Assembly: GCA_002633005.1 (NCBI GenBank)
Contig: NMRA01000064.1
Location: 690,360 to 754,359, forward strand
Origin: Phoronis australis
Taxonomy: Eukaryota; Phoronida; Phoronidae
DNA: 64,000 bases
Reading direction: 5' to 3'
Within the stretch, counting starts at the first letter, position 1. The number at the start of each line of letters is the position of its first letter. The position numbers and the translations under genes are program-made. A model generated the notes under the pieces. That model was not told where the DNA came from, did not search any database, and saw nothing but the letters and a program-made list of their open reading frames with translations. Of the stretch, positions 13,101-28,100 are shown in pieces.

Positions 13101-16100
13101 AAGCCAAGTTTCCAATGCAGAAAATAAACACATGCGAATGAAAATTCTACCTTCCACTTGAGATAAATAGGCAGGCATTTATCCAAGGTCAGGTCCTTAG
13201 TGGTGTTGAAGTCTAGGAAGCTGCTATAATTCTCACTCAGTGATTTAATCGAGTTCTGAAAAACAACAAACAGAAACAAGCTTCACAGATGAACAACCAC
13301 CAAATGAATTAGCAACAAACATGAAGAATCAAACGAGGACGTTGGAAGTACACATTAGGAGCAACATAAGAAGGGGAAACAGCAGTGAAGTGAAATAAAA
13401 TAAAATAAAATAAACAACCATTTAAATGAACATACTCTCAAAGCTTCACTGCGAGCTCCCAGTGGCAGTTTTGCCACTTCTCTGATGAAGTTTTCTAACA
13501 TCTCATGCAGCGTCACACGCGAGTTGTCCCTAGCTTTTATGAGAGTGTCCAACTGACTCTGAAACAACATGTACAATATGAACAAAAAGATCGGACAACA
13601 AAGAGACAGATTTAGGGAGTGCCCATGGGGTCCAAAATAAGAGCAATGAAAAAATATGCTTCCAGGGGTGTTTATTGGTATGACGTCACTAATTTGGTCA
13701 ACTTTGTAAATAGAAAATATATAGACACTGAGGTTGGCCCATAGTGAAATTCATCAAATAAACAGAGAAAAATCCTGAATCCAAACCGGGAATCGAACCG
13801 CAGGTCTCAAGATTGCTGGTCTAGTGCTCTTACCGGTGAGCTACTGAGGACCCGATATCTGTGCAGTTACTGGAAAATCATGCCGAAAACTAAAATGGGT
13901 GACATCTGTGGGACTTAGAAAATCAACGTACAAGCAAAGTTTACGACAGGCTATGTAAGGCCGATTATATGCAACCATAATTTTTTGTTGTATAAAAAAT
14001 GGCAACAGCACACTGTGTTTAGGAGCGCCACAAATGACTTCTTTGGCAATTGTGGCTGCTCCCCTCACCTTTGCGACATCCTAGATCCTCTAGAGGTCTA
14101 TGTACTATCAACAAGCGAATCAAAGCCCTCATTAAATCATGATTAGTATACCATTGATTACGCAATCAACACCAATTAAGCACTATTATCCACACAATAC
14201 CTACAGAATCTCAGGCAATGGAGTACTTCCTGTTGCATTACAATCACTCAATATTACAAGATAATTGTTAGTCATCATCCACTGCAAGAGGTCACTGAAC
14301 CTTTATTGAATAATGTCACAAATTGTGCAAATTACATGAAGTCTTTAGAAAGGAGATGAGAAAATCAGGGTAGAGATTAGTGTCAAATTGAAGTTTAATA
14401 AACTGCATTATCGGCTTTGTCTAGACATGTACGTAAAAATCAAAAATCTTTTTAATCATGTATCAATGTGATAATGTAATCTTTTCAGATGTCATGCAAA
14501 GTGCACGTTCCAAGTTTTATTCGCAAATTATAACCAGTGTAGTCAATGGAACTTTGATGAAGATAATAAACATACTAATAGACTAAGGTTGTCTACCTAT
14601 AAAGTAATTAAATTCAGAAATAGCATCAACTTATCTTGCTCACATCTGCTATTATCATGTGTACACGCTCTTTTACTAACCGCTGATGAACACTGTCGTA
14701 TTTCCTGCTGACAATGATTGTACACACCAAGCGCTTCGTTAACACTAATGACTACACGCAGTGCATCCAGGCGGATACGTGACTCGTCATCATTGGCTAG
14801 GTCAATGGCCGTTTGTATTAGATCTTCTATGTCACTGTCGGTGGGGAAAAGTCGTCTGAAACAGAACACTGGATTATAAGAATCTGTCCTCACACAAGTG
14901 ACAAAACAAGAGCAGATGACTTCGGAGTGAAAAATACCTACATGTTACTGGTTTTGTCTAAAGCAACAGCAAATCCACACTTAGCGCACCATTTCAGCTA
15001 AGGGCAAATTTCATGTTGGACCATAACACCATTACTTTACATAGTGTTAATGAATGGCACCAAAATCATACACCAAATTCTAACCTTTACACAGCGCAAA
15101 AAACATAACTTCCTGTAAAAAACAATATATGCTCGACTTAAACATGTATCATACCTGTACTTCTTAACCTGGGTCACTTTACTGAGAACTCCCTTTAGTT
15201 TGAGGGTAAGATTAAGGTTGTTGTATTCAGCCTGCAAAGTCTGCAACACCACAAGGACATGAGTCAGGCAGGAAGTAGATTTTTGTACATGTGTTCATCT
15301 ATCACATCAGAAGAGTACAAGTAAAGACAAGCAATTTTGTTGAGACTGTTAAGTTACAAACTTCAATCTTGTCAAATTTTGATACCCAAAACATCAAGTT
15401 TCAAACTGGATGACTTACTGCTGTAAACTGGTCTTTCGACCAATCAAAGTTAAATCAATGTTAGAAATAATTTGTGATCATACAAAGCGCTGAAAGACTT
15501 TAACTGCCTACAACAGAACTCAGAATGTTGGCCAGCCTAGGTCACCATATCTACAAGTCGTAAGCAACAGAGGATTGTCAGGAAATCGCAGAATAAACCA
15601 GTTTAAGATTGTAGCCTGGTGACCAGGTGAAAAGCAATTCAGTGCACTGTTGAGGCATTAGACGATTGATATTGAAGGAGAAAGAACATCACCTTAATGT
15701 TACCCGTACTTGGTGATAAGACAATTTTCTTACTATTAACTCTGCATTAGTTACCATTTCCCAGACCTTGTGCAACCATGCATGCAACAGCAGAGGTGAC
15801 ATAGGCAGCCCGGCATATGCTCGTCACCTCAAGGTCCATACTTAGTTCTATTGACCTGACAATGAGTGACACCGACAGTGACTAATGATGAAGTGGACAG
15901 TGTGCTAGTTCAACGGAGAACGTTAACATGGGGCGCAGGTGTTCTGCTGGGCCATTTACACCACTTTGCTCTTGTTACGTTCATAGTATCAGGTCCGGGA
16001 AACAGTTATCAACACTGAACAATACCTGTCAAACAATACATAACTAGTGATTTTCATTTTATGTAAAGGTAACATCAAAATTGATTACTTTCCCGTTTAA

Positions 16101-19100
16101 AGTTATGAGCGAATTTGATATTAATAAATCTGAGCCTTTAGTTAAACATCAACAAAACTATCTGTCTTAGCGACAGAATTCTAGCCCTGGCATGCCAACT
16201 TCGATCTCGAGCTGCAAAGGTTGTGGCAGGCATGCATGGCATTTGTTTGCATTCATCTGTTGTCTTGTTACTAATTGCTATGGAATTTACTGTCACTAAA
16301 AGTTTTTGCAACTCCGACATTTTTTAACCGAATTGCATAAGTCATATCATTAGAAAATCCTTCATCAGTTCTTGATGATTTATTATAATAGGAGAGACAA
16401 AAGATAAATAATTTAGTTCATAAATAATCATAATTTCACATACCTGACAGGTTCATTTTTCAAATTTTATTTTGCAGTATAGGTAAATACTGCAGATAAT
16501 ATTCACTCCTCGGAAATCAAATTAACAAAAAGTATCTGGGCAACAGGTAAACATTCAACAAGCGAATTATTATAGAACATTTGAAAAGAATTAATAATTT
16601 ATGCAAACCCACATGCACATGCACACACACACACTTAGCTATGTAAATACGAGTAGTTTTTCAAAAGTCACGTTAACGCTTCTGCTAGTTGGCGCCTAAA
16701 CTTTTCATTTAATATATAACTACAGAACTAACACTCAGAACCCAAATGTGACATCTTTCTGCAAAATACTGTAACATGATGTTAACACCCAAAAATGTCT
16801 TGTTGAAAACTCCTGGCATGTAGTTTGGTAGGTTGTTGAAAGAGATTCTAAATCTGGAGATGAAAGATATCAGAAGCCACATTTTTCCCGATATCCGTCC
16901 AGGGACATAGGTCCAGTGTGTATAAAGAATGATCTCAATTGTCGGGTTTGTTGACTAATTTTGCTGGGAAATCGCTGGTTGTCTAGAACCGTAGCATAAG
17001 AGTCTCGCTTGATGAAGAAAAATGTCAAAATGAAAACGAAGCAATGGAATTAGGCTTGATTTGATAACTACCACCACTCCATCAAACTCAGTCAAACAGA
17101 CAGCCGTATATTCACAGAGCAAACTTTCGCGGCTAGTCTCGGGTTCGCAAACTCTAATAATAGAATACATAGGTCACGTGTAGGAGCTGGCATTCCAGGG
17201 CTAGAACTATACGATTTTGGCTAAGACAAAAGCCTGAAAACAAAGGAGAGTGCACCTGGAATTTAATTATAGACTTAATTCCTATCACTGAGTAAGTCAT
17301 CCAACTATTTTAGTAAAATCAAAGCAAACCACCGCCACTAAGAACATGACAAAATTTCTACAGCAGTCTCATATATTCTAAAAAATATCTTTTCATTTTT
17401 GTTTTGTACTCATGCTTTACTTTTTCATAAAAAGCATCAAGTTTCCACAGGCATCTGAATCAAAAGCGAAACAAGAAAAATTACTAAAACAGCGTCTCAA
17501 AGAACATTCCAAAATCATAATATCTGGAAGTTTCACTGGAACACAATGAGCCACATGAAAAACATCAAAATATTGCAAAAATCTGGAGGTTCATAAGCAC
17601 AGCACCTTTATTCTTCCCTTAGATGTTGACAAGTCAGTGAGCAGCGAGTGGCGTTCATCTCGTATGCTGCTCAGTTCCTGAGTCAAGTTCATAATCTCAT
17701 TCTGAGCAACTCGCAACTGTTCTTCGAGCTGACTGTCACCTTGGTTCAACTCACGGCCACCGTTGTTCTGCCTGAAGCACATTGAATTATTTACTTTATT
17801 GCAACTATTCTCTACTATTACGATTGTCATTAACAGTACTATTATCGCAAAAATGTCTAGACAGTACCATAACCCATAATATGGCATTATCAATATAGGA
17901 TTACAACGCAGTGGCATGGTTGGATTCACACAGAGTATATATTCCGTAAAAAGTATGTGGCTGGACCTTTTTAACACAATATTTTACTCGCAAGCTCAAC
18001 AAGAGACTGCTGCAACCACAAGGAGTTATATTTTATGAAATTATTAACCAAAAAAACCTGGCATTGCCTTGAAAACATGACATCTGAATGCCAAAACACA
18101 AAGATGTGACAGTCAACAACAAAATGGACAAAACGTTAAAATCAACTAAAATATGCGAATACATTTCAGCAAAAATGTTGAATGCACAAAGATTAGTAAT
18201 CAAAAATATTTTAAAAGAGTTACTGCTTCAAGCCATTACCTAGGGTGAGTCACTAATCGTTGAGGTGAACCGGGGTTAGGAGGCTTGGACAGCGTTGGAC
18301 GATTGGTGGCAAAGTTGAGCTTCAACATCTCGTCGTTAATATTACAGCCATCGACTGAGGCGTCGACGAACAAACAGTGTTCTTGTTCAAACACCACGGC
18401 TATGTCGATAATACCATTGCCAATTACTTTGCGAAAATGCTCAATGCCCTGTGAACAAAACGGAAACTTCTCAGGTACCATACAACAACCAAGAACTTCA
18501 ACAATTTCATGAGTTGCCTGTACTAGATCTTTAAATGCCGGAATTTTCCAAGCTTTATAAACGTATTAAGCAATATATTAGTACTGTGAGGAAAAGCACA
18601 TCCCAAAACTCTACATCTTAAGCTGAAGACAATCCTGAATTGCAGTGACTATTGCTATAGCCTCCATAGACGCACATCGACCAGTTGTAGTTGTCTGTTC
18701 ATGTCACATGGTGTGAATGTACAGAGGATGTTGACTTAAGAATGCCTTCTTAGTGAAATATTGCAATATAGTATGAGGTTTGTCTATCATGTATGTGACC
18801 TCTCATATGATAATTGAATGATATTTCATCATGGTGCTCCTTCAAACAATTGACTTAGCTAAGACAAATCTTAAATTTAAGTCAATTTTAAGATAAAAAT
18901 TAAATTTGTCTCAAGTCCCTTCCAAGAAAGTAATCTTACAAAAAATAATTGCAGGTGATGTGATACACGTTGTACTTGACGTGCGCAGGCAGTCTGGTAC
19001 ATGTTGTAACAGACGAGCGCAAGCCTTAAACGAAAGGTAGACAGGGATTGCTTTCAAACGACTGACTCCACGTCAGATAAACAACAGACCACTCCAAATC

Positions 19101-22100
19101 TCTGACAATGGAAATAAACTCACTTACCGCCTTGAAGTCAACACTTGAACTATTGGAGCTCGCCGGCTTCATGCCATACAGAACGCAGTGTTGAGCGAAC
19201 CCCTGCTGTTTGGCTAAGAGTTCTGTGTGTAGCTCTACTAGTTCACAGTCATCCTTCACTTCATTGTTACCATAGTCAATGAACTTGACTTTCACCTGAA
19301 CACATACAGCAAACAAAATGTAGACAATGCACTCAACACAGCAGCAACAGCAACAGAACAAGAGAATGCCAACAACGCAAATGGATCATCTATAATTATA
19401 AGCATTTTAATAAAAAGTTAACAAAATATAGCCTTTTTGGCAGGTCGCTTGCCCCACAAAGACTATTTCCAAAAATGTCCATTTTTCTCTGCCCTACAGA
19501 TGATTCTCGATGATTTAATAAAAACCATTAAGCACACCACCAGTTGCCACACCCAACCCCCTCCCAACGAACACTTTGTTACTTAAACTGTACAGAACAG
19601 ATATCAAAAAGTTAAGACTTTAGAATGAACTACATCTAAAATGCTATATCAATGCAACAGCTCAAGTGAATTCTCAGGCACTAGCACAACTAAAACTTTG
19701 TCTAAAAAGGTCAAATGACACCCCTCCCCCCTTGGTTGGACTCTTCCAAGATTAAGACATGAATGAGTATGAACCTTTGGAACAACATTAGACTACGGAC
19801 CTTTGTTTCAGAGACATACTCTAGAGGAACACACCGGTACCACATGCCATCCTCAGAGAAAGGTGTGCCGTAGATCTGAAATGAAAGAAAGCTTAATAAG
19901 TTCCAAGAAGAATTTACCATACTGACTGTAACATAATGGGGTTGCAACAACTCGATGTTTATTGCAAACACAGTAAAGCAACTGAACAAAAAAGGAATAC
20001 AAAATAACCACTGAAAATGTAATTTTGGGTCGCGTTAAAATTACTCTGAAAATGGGCACTGATCCTATAACACTATTGCAAAAGTACGAGAGATCTCTGC
20101 TCTTCAAAACCATTTGCAGTTCATAACGTGAGGGTAAAAACATTTAGAAATAAAAGTATCCTTAAAGCTCATGCCTTGTTCAGTAATGGCCGTCCCTTCA
20201 CAGACTGTGAGCTTGGACCAACAGACAACATCAGTTCAGAGAGCTCCATAATTCTCTCCCCTAGATGGAGCTGTTGAGTGTAGAAACTGCATGGTGTGTC
20301 TACGTAGGTCACAAACACTTTCTCCTGCAAATCAGTGAAGATGGCTCCTAAAGTCCACAGCCAATGTAAATTTGGAATAAGAACAATCAAATATAACATG
20401 CTTGAAAACATTACGGTGGTATAATTTGGAGTAACAATCAAATTACTTGGAGAAAAATCGAACAAATTAATTTCAAAATTTCATATACCAAATTTACTCT
20501 CACAACAGGAAACGACTTAACATCGACTTCTTAATCAAATTTTACTTCATTCAAACCATGTTGTTGTGTGATATATGTATGATGTGTGCACTTAAGGCAT
20601 CGTTTGTGTTTTTGTAAACAAACTGCTGTTTAGACAACAGCCTTGAGACATGTAGTACACTAGGCAGTCACCAGGAGGCGTAAACTACAATTTACATGTT
20701 CAAGCAAATTAGAGGTAGACTGGCAGACTGATACTAAAAAGATAAATAAGTCTTGTTTAAAGCCTAATTTCAACGGAATTTTGTTATTTTAGATGTATTG
20801 GGCTAACCAGATAGTCCTAGCAAAGCGTTAGTAAAATAAGAAAAAAGGAGTTAATCACGCAAATGGAAGCCCGTCAAATGATAAGTGAAGCTGCCTTTTC
20901 GTGCCAAGTCACCGCGAGATGCCAGCACAAACAAAAAAGGTTGTACTGAATAGGGGACAGAATAGAACACCATTGCGTCCAGGTGTTATTCGAAGCTGTT
21001 TGACATAAAAGGCGATTCTCGTGGTGACGGAGACAAAAGCAAGCCAATACGCCTAACAGCTTGTTACATTTGGCAATTTATGGCACTAGTGGGCTTAGAG
21101 CGATGTTCTTAACATAATGTATGAACCAAATTTACAGGTGTTACCGCTGAAGATAGGCTTTAAGACATATACATTTGACAGTACATTGATTACAAAGTAA
21201 CTTATTAACAGAGGATGTATTACACAAGGGTCAAGTTACAATGCTGTCCTTTCAGTTACAGCACAATACACATTACACATGAAAATGTTTACAATGTGAG
21301 CTGAGGCAGGAGACCTTACTCCACAGTCTAGCAGTGTGGTCCAATCGGATTTCAACCCACAGCAGCGAACTCAAACACTAGCGCCCCCCTTGCCTCCACT
21401 AACTTATTTTGGATGCTACAATTAGACATACAAAAACACACTTACTTTTCTGATGGGTGTTGGCTGTGAACTGTTCTCATAAGATACACTTGCTGAAAGA
21501 CAAAATGGAGAGACTAACAATAACTCTTACCACACATTTTGGGAGAGAAGTGAAAATTTCTCAGCAGAAATAGATCAAGAGAAGTTGAGTCTATTGTTAC
21601 CATGGCACGCAGATGTCAAGAAACAATGTTTGGCTAAGTTTCCATTACTTGCAGCACCGTAATCAGCTTTTGAAACTGATAACGTTGGTATTTTTAAGCA
21701 CAGCAAGTATGTGGATGAGAAATGGATACATTGAATGCATACAGCTCAAACACGCTTCCATGGCAACTGATGGAACTGGAAGAAGAAATAATTCAAGTTC
21801 TGAAATAAGACAAGTTACAACTCTTAGACCTCAGTTTTATTTTATGGATATTGAACCACCTCAAAAATTAGCGATCTGAACTTTACTTTATTTTCATGTT
21901 TGGGATCCAAAAACCTATGTAATGCAACTTTAAACCATGGAGTTGACAGAATTCCATTAACCAGACTGGGACTTACAACCAAGTGTGATTACTCACTACA
22001 AATCAGCGGTGCCACTAACGACATATCACAAGTAGTGCTTAGGGGGCAGCACATACTATTGACCAGGGGTAGCACTTACCACAGACCAGGGGTAGCACTC

Positions 22101-25100
22101 TCCATGATCAGAGGTAGCACTTGCAACATATCACAGGCGGTACTTACTACTGACCAGCGGTAGCCCTTGCCACAGACCAGGGGTAACACTTATCATTGAT
22201 TATGCAACATGGAAGTTAATAAATTGTGGAGTTCATATTTGAAAGAGCTCAATAACATATGTTAGAAGTCAACTGTGAATGATAAAATGTGAACGCACAA
22301 AAATTATATTCCCAGCCTGGAGTAACTCACCTTCAGATTTAATAGGCCTGGCATCCCCACCTGGGCCACCTTTAATCTTCAGGCTACAAAAATTGTAGAA
22401 AAGGTAAAATTTAAAAGCTTCAAGCTTCAAGATTCAAGGAAACTAAACTTTCGTCCCTGTGCCCACAAAGACTTTTCCAAAAAATGTGATCTAGACTGGC
22501 AATTGAAAACAGTTCCTTAAATTGATTTCTTTTCTCTCGCAGCAGTATTCCTTTCCATGAACAGATATTCTTTGCTTGAGGATCACTTTTCACTAAAGGA
22601 AACACCATTACAAAATCTCACACAAGATTGGCAACTGATTTCCAAGTGCCCTCCATTTTGGGGCCGAACATCAGCTCCACTACCCTCTGAAAAATATTTA
22701 TTCCCTCATTGGGCCTAACATTCTACTCCAATGATCAAAAGAAATTTCTGACAGACCCCTGGCTTTAGGTTTTATTAACTGTAAAAATTCCACTTCAGTC
22801 ATGCTTTCCAGAGTTTACAGTGTTGGTGAGAACAAAATCTGGATTAAATGAATACAACTGCAGGGAGCAATCACAAAGTCTTGAGTAAAGAATTCACTGG
22901 AACTACTGGGTTCAGTAGCTGGCACCCCTACTACTTAGACTAGTCCAAGAAAAAGTCACACCTGCTGTATGTAATGCAATGCCCCGAAACGAATACAAAA
23001 TCTTAGGTTTGGCTACTTGAGGCAGCGGGTGGACGTGATGACTGTGGGTTTCCCTCACCTCAGTGAGAAGCCAGTTTCCATTGCGTCTGAACAGTTAGTG
23101 GTTCAGGAGAAACTTATCAGACCTCAAAGGGAGGGAACTGTGCTTGCTGGTCAAAAATAGTGTTTGGAAAGTTTGAGTGGTGTGTGGAACCCCCCATCTA
23201 AGCCCATGATGTTGTTGCATGATAATTTACACTACATGAAGAACATACACATAATACAGGTAAAATAGGCAAACATTGTACATCAAGCAAAAGAAAAAAA
23301 GGAGACGCAGACGTTCAACTTCATCACTTATTGAAAGAATAAACTAAAAAAATCTGAATTTGAACGACATCCATACAGCACCAGTTAAAAAATCCGGTAC
23401 CTCTTTCTGTGCTCATCCCTAGTTTTGTCGGGGTAAAATACTTTTAAAGTATAAGACCCCACTTGGAAGCCGTGCATGTCACTTACAGCCTTGTCACTAT
23501 CGTAGTCATAAAGAAAACGGACGAATCTGCAAAGGGGAAACATCATTGTTGAATACAGCTCTATCCAAGCAGACAAAATGTTGAACTTTGTCAAACTTAC
23601 GGTGAAGATGTTACAGTAAATGAGATAAAACTACTGTAGTAGTTGTAAATCGCTTGAAAATGAGCCTTTATTCATTGAAATTACGCCAATGTGTTTCCGC
23701 GGCAATAACAAAATGTCATTGCTTGTCAAGAATAGAAATCGGGTATAATTTGAGTAACAAAATAAGACGAGAGACCCGTTTTCTTTACGGCAAGAGGCCC
23801 AAATCAAAAGGTCATTTATGACAGCAATCATGCTTGTATAATACCTTTTATTGGTGAAAATGTACAACTGAATAATTAAATTTTTATTTTCCAATATATG
23901 ATCCTTATTTGTGACGTTCAGAGTTTTCATCTTACAATTCTCGTAATTATATTCTGAACTATTTTGTTTGCAATCAAACTGATTAGTGACAACCACATAC
24001 GCTCGTTTGGTGCCCCTGTACTTTCCACTGCCATCTTGTACAGTTATGTTAGATATAGGCCCAAAGCTGGAGAACAGGCTCTTGACAGACTCCTGCAAAA
24101 ACAAGACACAGGCAGATATGAAAGGCAGAACTGAATCAATAGGATTCAACTGAAAAGACACCGAGACACAAACGTTTTGCATTGTGTGACTTGTTAAAGC
24201 GTTACATTTCTTCTTTGAAGAGCTATTAATATCATGTTGATACAAAATGTACTAAAAAGATTTGAAATACATGACAGGGCAAGCCATACACGTTAAATTG
24301 ACCATAACACCTTCAAAAAACATTCTCCTTTAGCGTCCGATGTTGAGGAAATGCCCAACTCGCAATTGGCGACTTGGGTAAAATCTCAGGTCGCCTTTCC
24401 GATTTGAGGTCGCCAAATTTTAGTACCACGGATGTCCGATAGGTGCCCCTTACAATGTGACTCACTGTGATGCTATGCTGCCACCTGGCGGTGGACCAGG
24501 TCAAGTAGGTCACAAACAAAAACAAGAGCAACGCGGAGCATTGAAATGTGCCCATGAATGCATCGCAAATGGTGTGCCTTTGAGGTTACTTAGTCCTTGT
24601 GTCACAAAATGGCACTAGGTGGCGCAAAAACATACAATCCATCCGAAAATGGGAACATGTCATTGCTTCCTTAATAGAAAGCTATACACCAAATTTCATA
24701 GAAATTGGTCACGGAACTGCAGAGGAATAAAGGAAAACAGAATAAAATGAAATTGCCACCAGGGGGCACAGTGTTCATTAGATCCGCCTGAAAGTAGTCA
24801 TTGTCTGCTGTTAGCTTACTATACATACACTTACAAAATTTAATAAAGATCCTGCAGCGGGTTAAGGAGATACAGCTATGGGCGCAAAACAAAACAAAAC
24901 AAAACTACCATTAGGAGGCGCCAGAGTAGTCAGTCGTCATCATCAACTGTCCTCTTCACACTGAGAACATATGGTGGCACTGAATAGTTAGGCTGCGGCC
25001 GCGGCCAATTTGCACTCCCAAAATATAGAAATTTTGGGGTAGGCCAAGTTTGGGGGCATTTTGTAGGTGGGCATTGCACGTAGGCTCAGTGAATGTGGTT

Positions 25101-28100
25101 TGTTTGTATTTGTGAACATGCTGTGAATAAAAAAAGGCCACTTTCTTGGCTGTAGCTGCACTCTTCTTCAAGATGGCGGCCCCCNNNNNNNNNNNNNNNN
25201 NNNNNNNNNNNNNNNNNNNNNNNNNNNNNNNNNNNNNNNNNNNNNNNNNNNNNNNNNNNNNNNNNNNNNNNNNNNNNNNNNNNNNNNNNNNNNNNNNNNN
25301 NNNNNNNNNNNNNNNNNNNNNNNNNNNNNNNNNNNNNNNNNNNNNNNNNNNNNNNNNNNNNNNNNNNNNNNNNNNNNNNNNNNNNNNNNNNNNNNNNNNN
25401 NNNNNNNNNNNNNNNNNNNNNNNNNNNNNNNNNNNNNNNNNNNNNNNNNNNNNNNNNNNNNNNNNNNNNNNNNNNNNNNNNNNNNNNNNNNNNNNNNNNN
25501 NNNNNNNNNNNNNNNNNNNNNNNNNNNNNNNNNNNNNNNNNNNNNNNNNNNNNNNNNNNNNNNNNNNNNNNNNNNNNNNNNNNNNNNNNNNNNNNNNNNN
25601 NNNNNNNNNNNNNNNNNNNNNNNNNNNNNNNNNNNNNNNNNNNNNNNNNNNNNNNNNNNNNNNNNNNNNNNNNNNNNNNNNNNNNNNNNNNNNNNNNNNN
25701 NNNNNNNNNNNNNNNNNNNNNNNNNNNNNNNNNNNNNNNNNNNNNNNNNNNNNNNNNNNNNNNNNNNNNNNNNNNNNNNNNNNNNNNNNNNNNNNNNNNN
25801 NNNNNNNNNNNNNNNNNNNNNNNNNNNNNNNNNNNNNNNNNNNNNNNNNNNNNNNNNNNNNNNNNNNNNNNNNNNNNNNNNNNNNNNNNNNNNNNNNNNN
25901 NNNNNNNNNNNNNNNNNNNNNNNNAAAGCTAACGGACCGGCGGGGGCGCATGCAAAATCTGGTAGTCACCCGACACTCCCATTGTTCGTTGCAGACGTTT
26001 AAGTGGAAAACAATCAAATAAACGTCATTTGGTAGCATAATTTGCCTCCTTTTTACAAAGAAGTGTGTCGTCCGTTTCAAAAACAGCACGCTCGTGACAC
26101 GGCGCACGCGCCATTTCATAAAAATTTGAGACGTCTTTCGGGACATGATGACAGCTTTGCAGCACCAAGGTTGTTCTAAAATTCGGTTTGCTGGTGTAAA
26201 AATACTAAAAACTTGAAACTAAATGAAACAAGTTCCGATAATTTGTTATAACATGTACGCAACCTAGGTACCGTCAGCGACGAACACTTGATAAAAGAAT
26301 CAGGGGGAAAAGAAACTGGTAAAGGTCAGGTGACGTAATCGCAAAAAGCCGTCTCAAGAGAACACATCGGCAATTTTACTAGCAGCAGCCAATGAACGAT
26401 CGCTAACATTTCCAACACGTACCGATAAATACAGAAGTTAGTTTACGCTAGGAACCTGGTTCCTAAGTTTACTCAAGGATGACTTAGTTTTAATGACATT
26501 TATTTGAGTCAGATTTTATTTGTACATTTTTGCCCATATCGGCTTAAACCTGTAGGCCTATATCTAGTATACACTGAGCTTTGGGCCAAGGCTTGGGTAA
26601 CCCGGCGATGGTAAGCGATGACCATCCCTTTAGAAGACGCCTTTTTCGAAGAGTTTGAGCAACCAGGTGCCATACAGAAAGGCATAGCGAACCTTTTACA
26701 GCACTGTGGCAAACAATAAAAAAGGACGATTGATACAATGATAAATTACGATGTAAACTCTTCAAATATGACATAAGCAATGAATGTGCAAAGCAGCCGA
26801 TACCCCGCCGTTCACGTCACTGACACATCAGCCAATCAGCGATCGCTTTCAGAATTCAGTGTTTTGATCATGAATACGAATTGGCTTTTATTTGGCACGC
26901 AAGTCTGGCAAATGTGAGTTTTATTTGTATGTTAGAACCGATTAACTACAACATTATTTTGACTACAGTCCCCTTTTAAAAAATGGGGGGCTGGAATTTT
27001 TGGGAATGTCTATCTTTTACTATAAGATTCACTGGGTATGTTCAGAGTTATGAATTGCAGACGCTAAATTTTGGTTCTTCCCGTCTTCTAGTGGAATATA
27101 TCGTCTCGTTTTCTACTTTTTTCGCAGTTCGTGCTTCTCTGACTGAGGCAGACCTTTTTCCATTTCTCCAAATAGGGGCTCGTTCGAGCACATAAGTATG
27201 ACAAGTCCAATACAAAATGTTATCATTTTTTATTCATTAAGCCAAAATGATTCAACCTTTTAACATAATAAGTAACTTAAAATGCCAATACTTTACAACC
27301 TTTAGCATTACAAACACTATTCAACAGCAAAAGTTTCCACAATATGAAAGTGGACAAACATGTAACTATTATCATGGTGACTGAATAGTGTTTCCTTACA
27401 CCAGAATTTGACAAGCATAAATTAAGAAGCAATAAGTTACGAAACATGACTTGAAAGCAATTGAGAATTAAAATTTAAAAAAAATATGAATCATTTTGTG
27501 ACACCTAATCAAGCCTTGAACAGCAGTTGATAGTCAAACAAAAACATTGCAAAATTATTTCAACTATTTCTTAGCTTAGTGTAAGATCACCTGAATGGGA
27601 AATTCACAATAAAATAATTCGAATTATCTTATATTATTGCACAAAAAACATGAAAATTGAACAAAGTTCCTTTCTTGTAGCAAAGTTTGTCAAAATGTAT
27701 CAACGTTCAATCTTCACAAATTACAAAGTAACAGGTTGAACATGCCTTCCAGTTCAGCAAAAGTCGCCATGGTGTCGGTGCCGCCAGAAATGAGACGAAG
27801 TCCAAGGGAAATTGTGAGCACATTTATCACTTAATGAGTAACAACTGCGAGACTGAAATTTGGTGAACACCGTTGAATCGTGCAGAATAGTAAGTAAAGA
27901 TATGTCTCACTAAATTTCACCGTAAATTGTTGGCGAAAACAATTTACACAAAGTTTTAAACTCGTAACTTATACCGCTGTCCTCCAATATGGCCGACGCG
28001 ATCCAAACAAAGTGACCCAAATTTCGCCACAAAAATTGCAATAACTTAACAGTGCTTGCCCCGATTTTGATACTTTTTTGATTTTTACTGAGTAAGATGC

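Noticed and set aside
13774-13853. Functional tRNA-Ala(AGC)
   Set aside because: Acceptor and T stems mispair and U33 is missing, so a SINE head or tRNA pseudogene is more likely.
16955-17170. Minus-strand ORF within intron 10 considered as an extra STK31 exon
   Set aside because: No acceptor near its start. The only candidate donor gives no phase-compatible junction with exons 10 and 11, and the peptide shows no similarity to STK31.
24956-26146. Long open frames spanning the 740-N gap on both strands
   Set aside because: Their length comes from N codons. The real bases are dispersed repeats.
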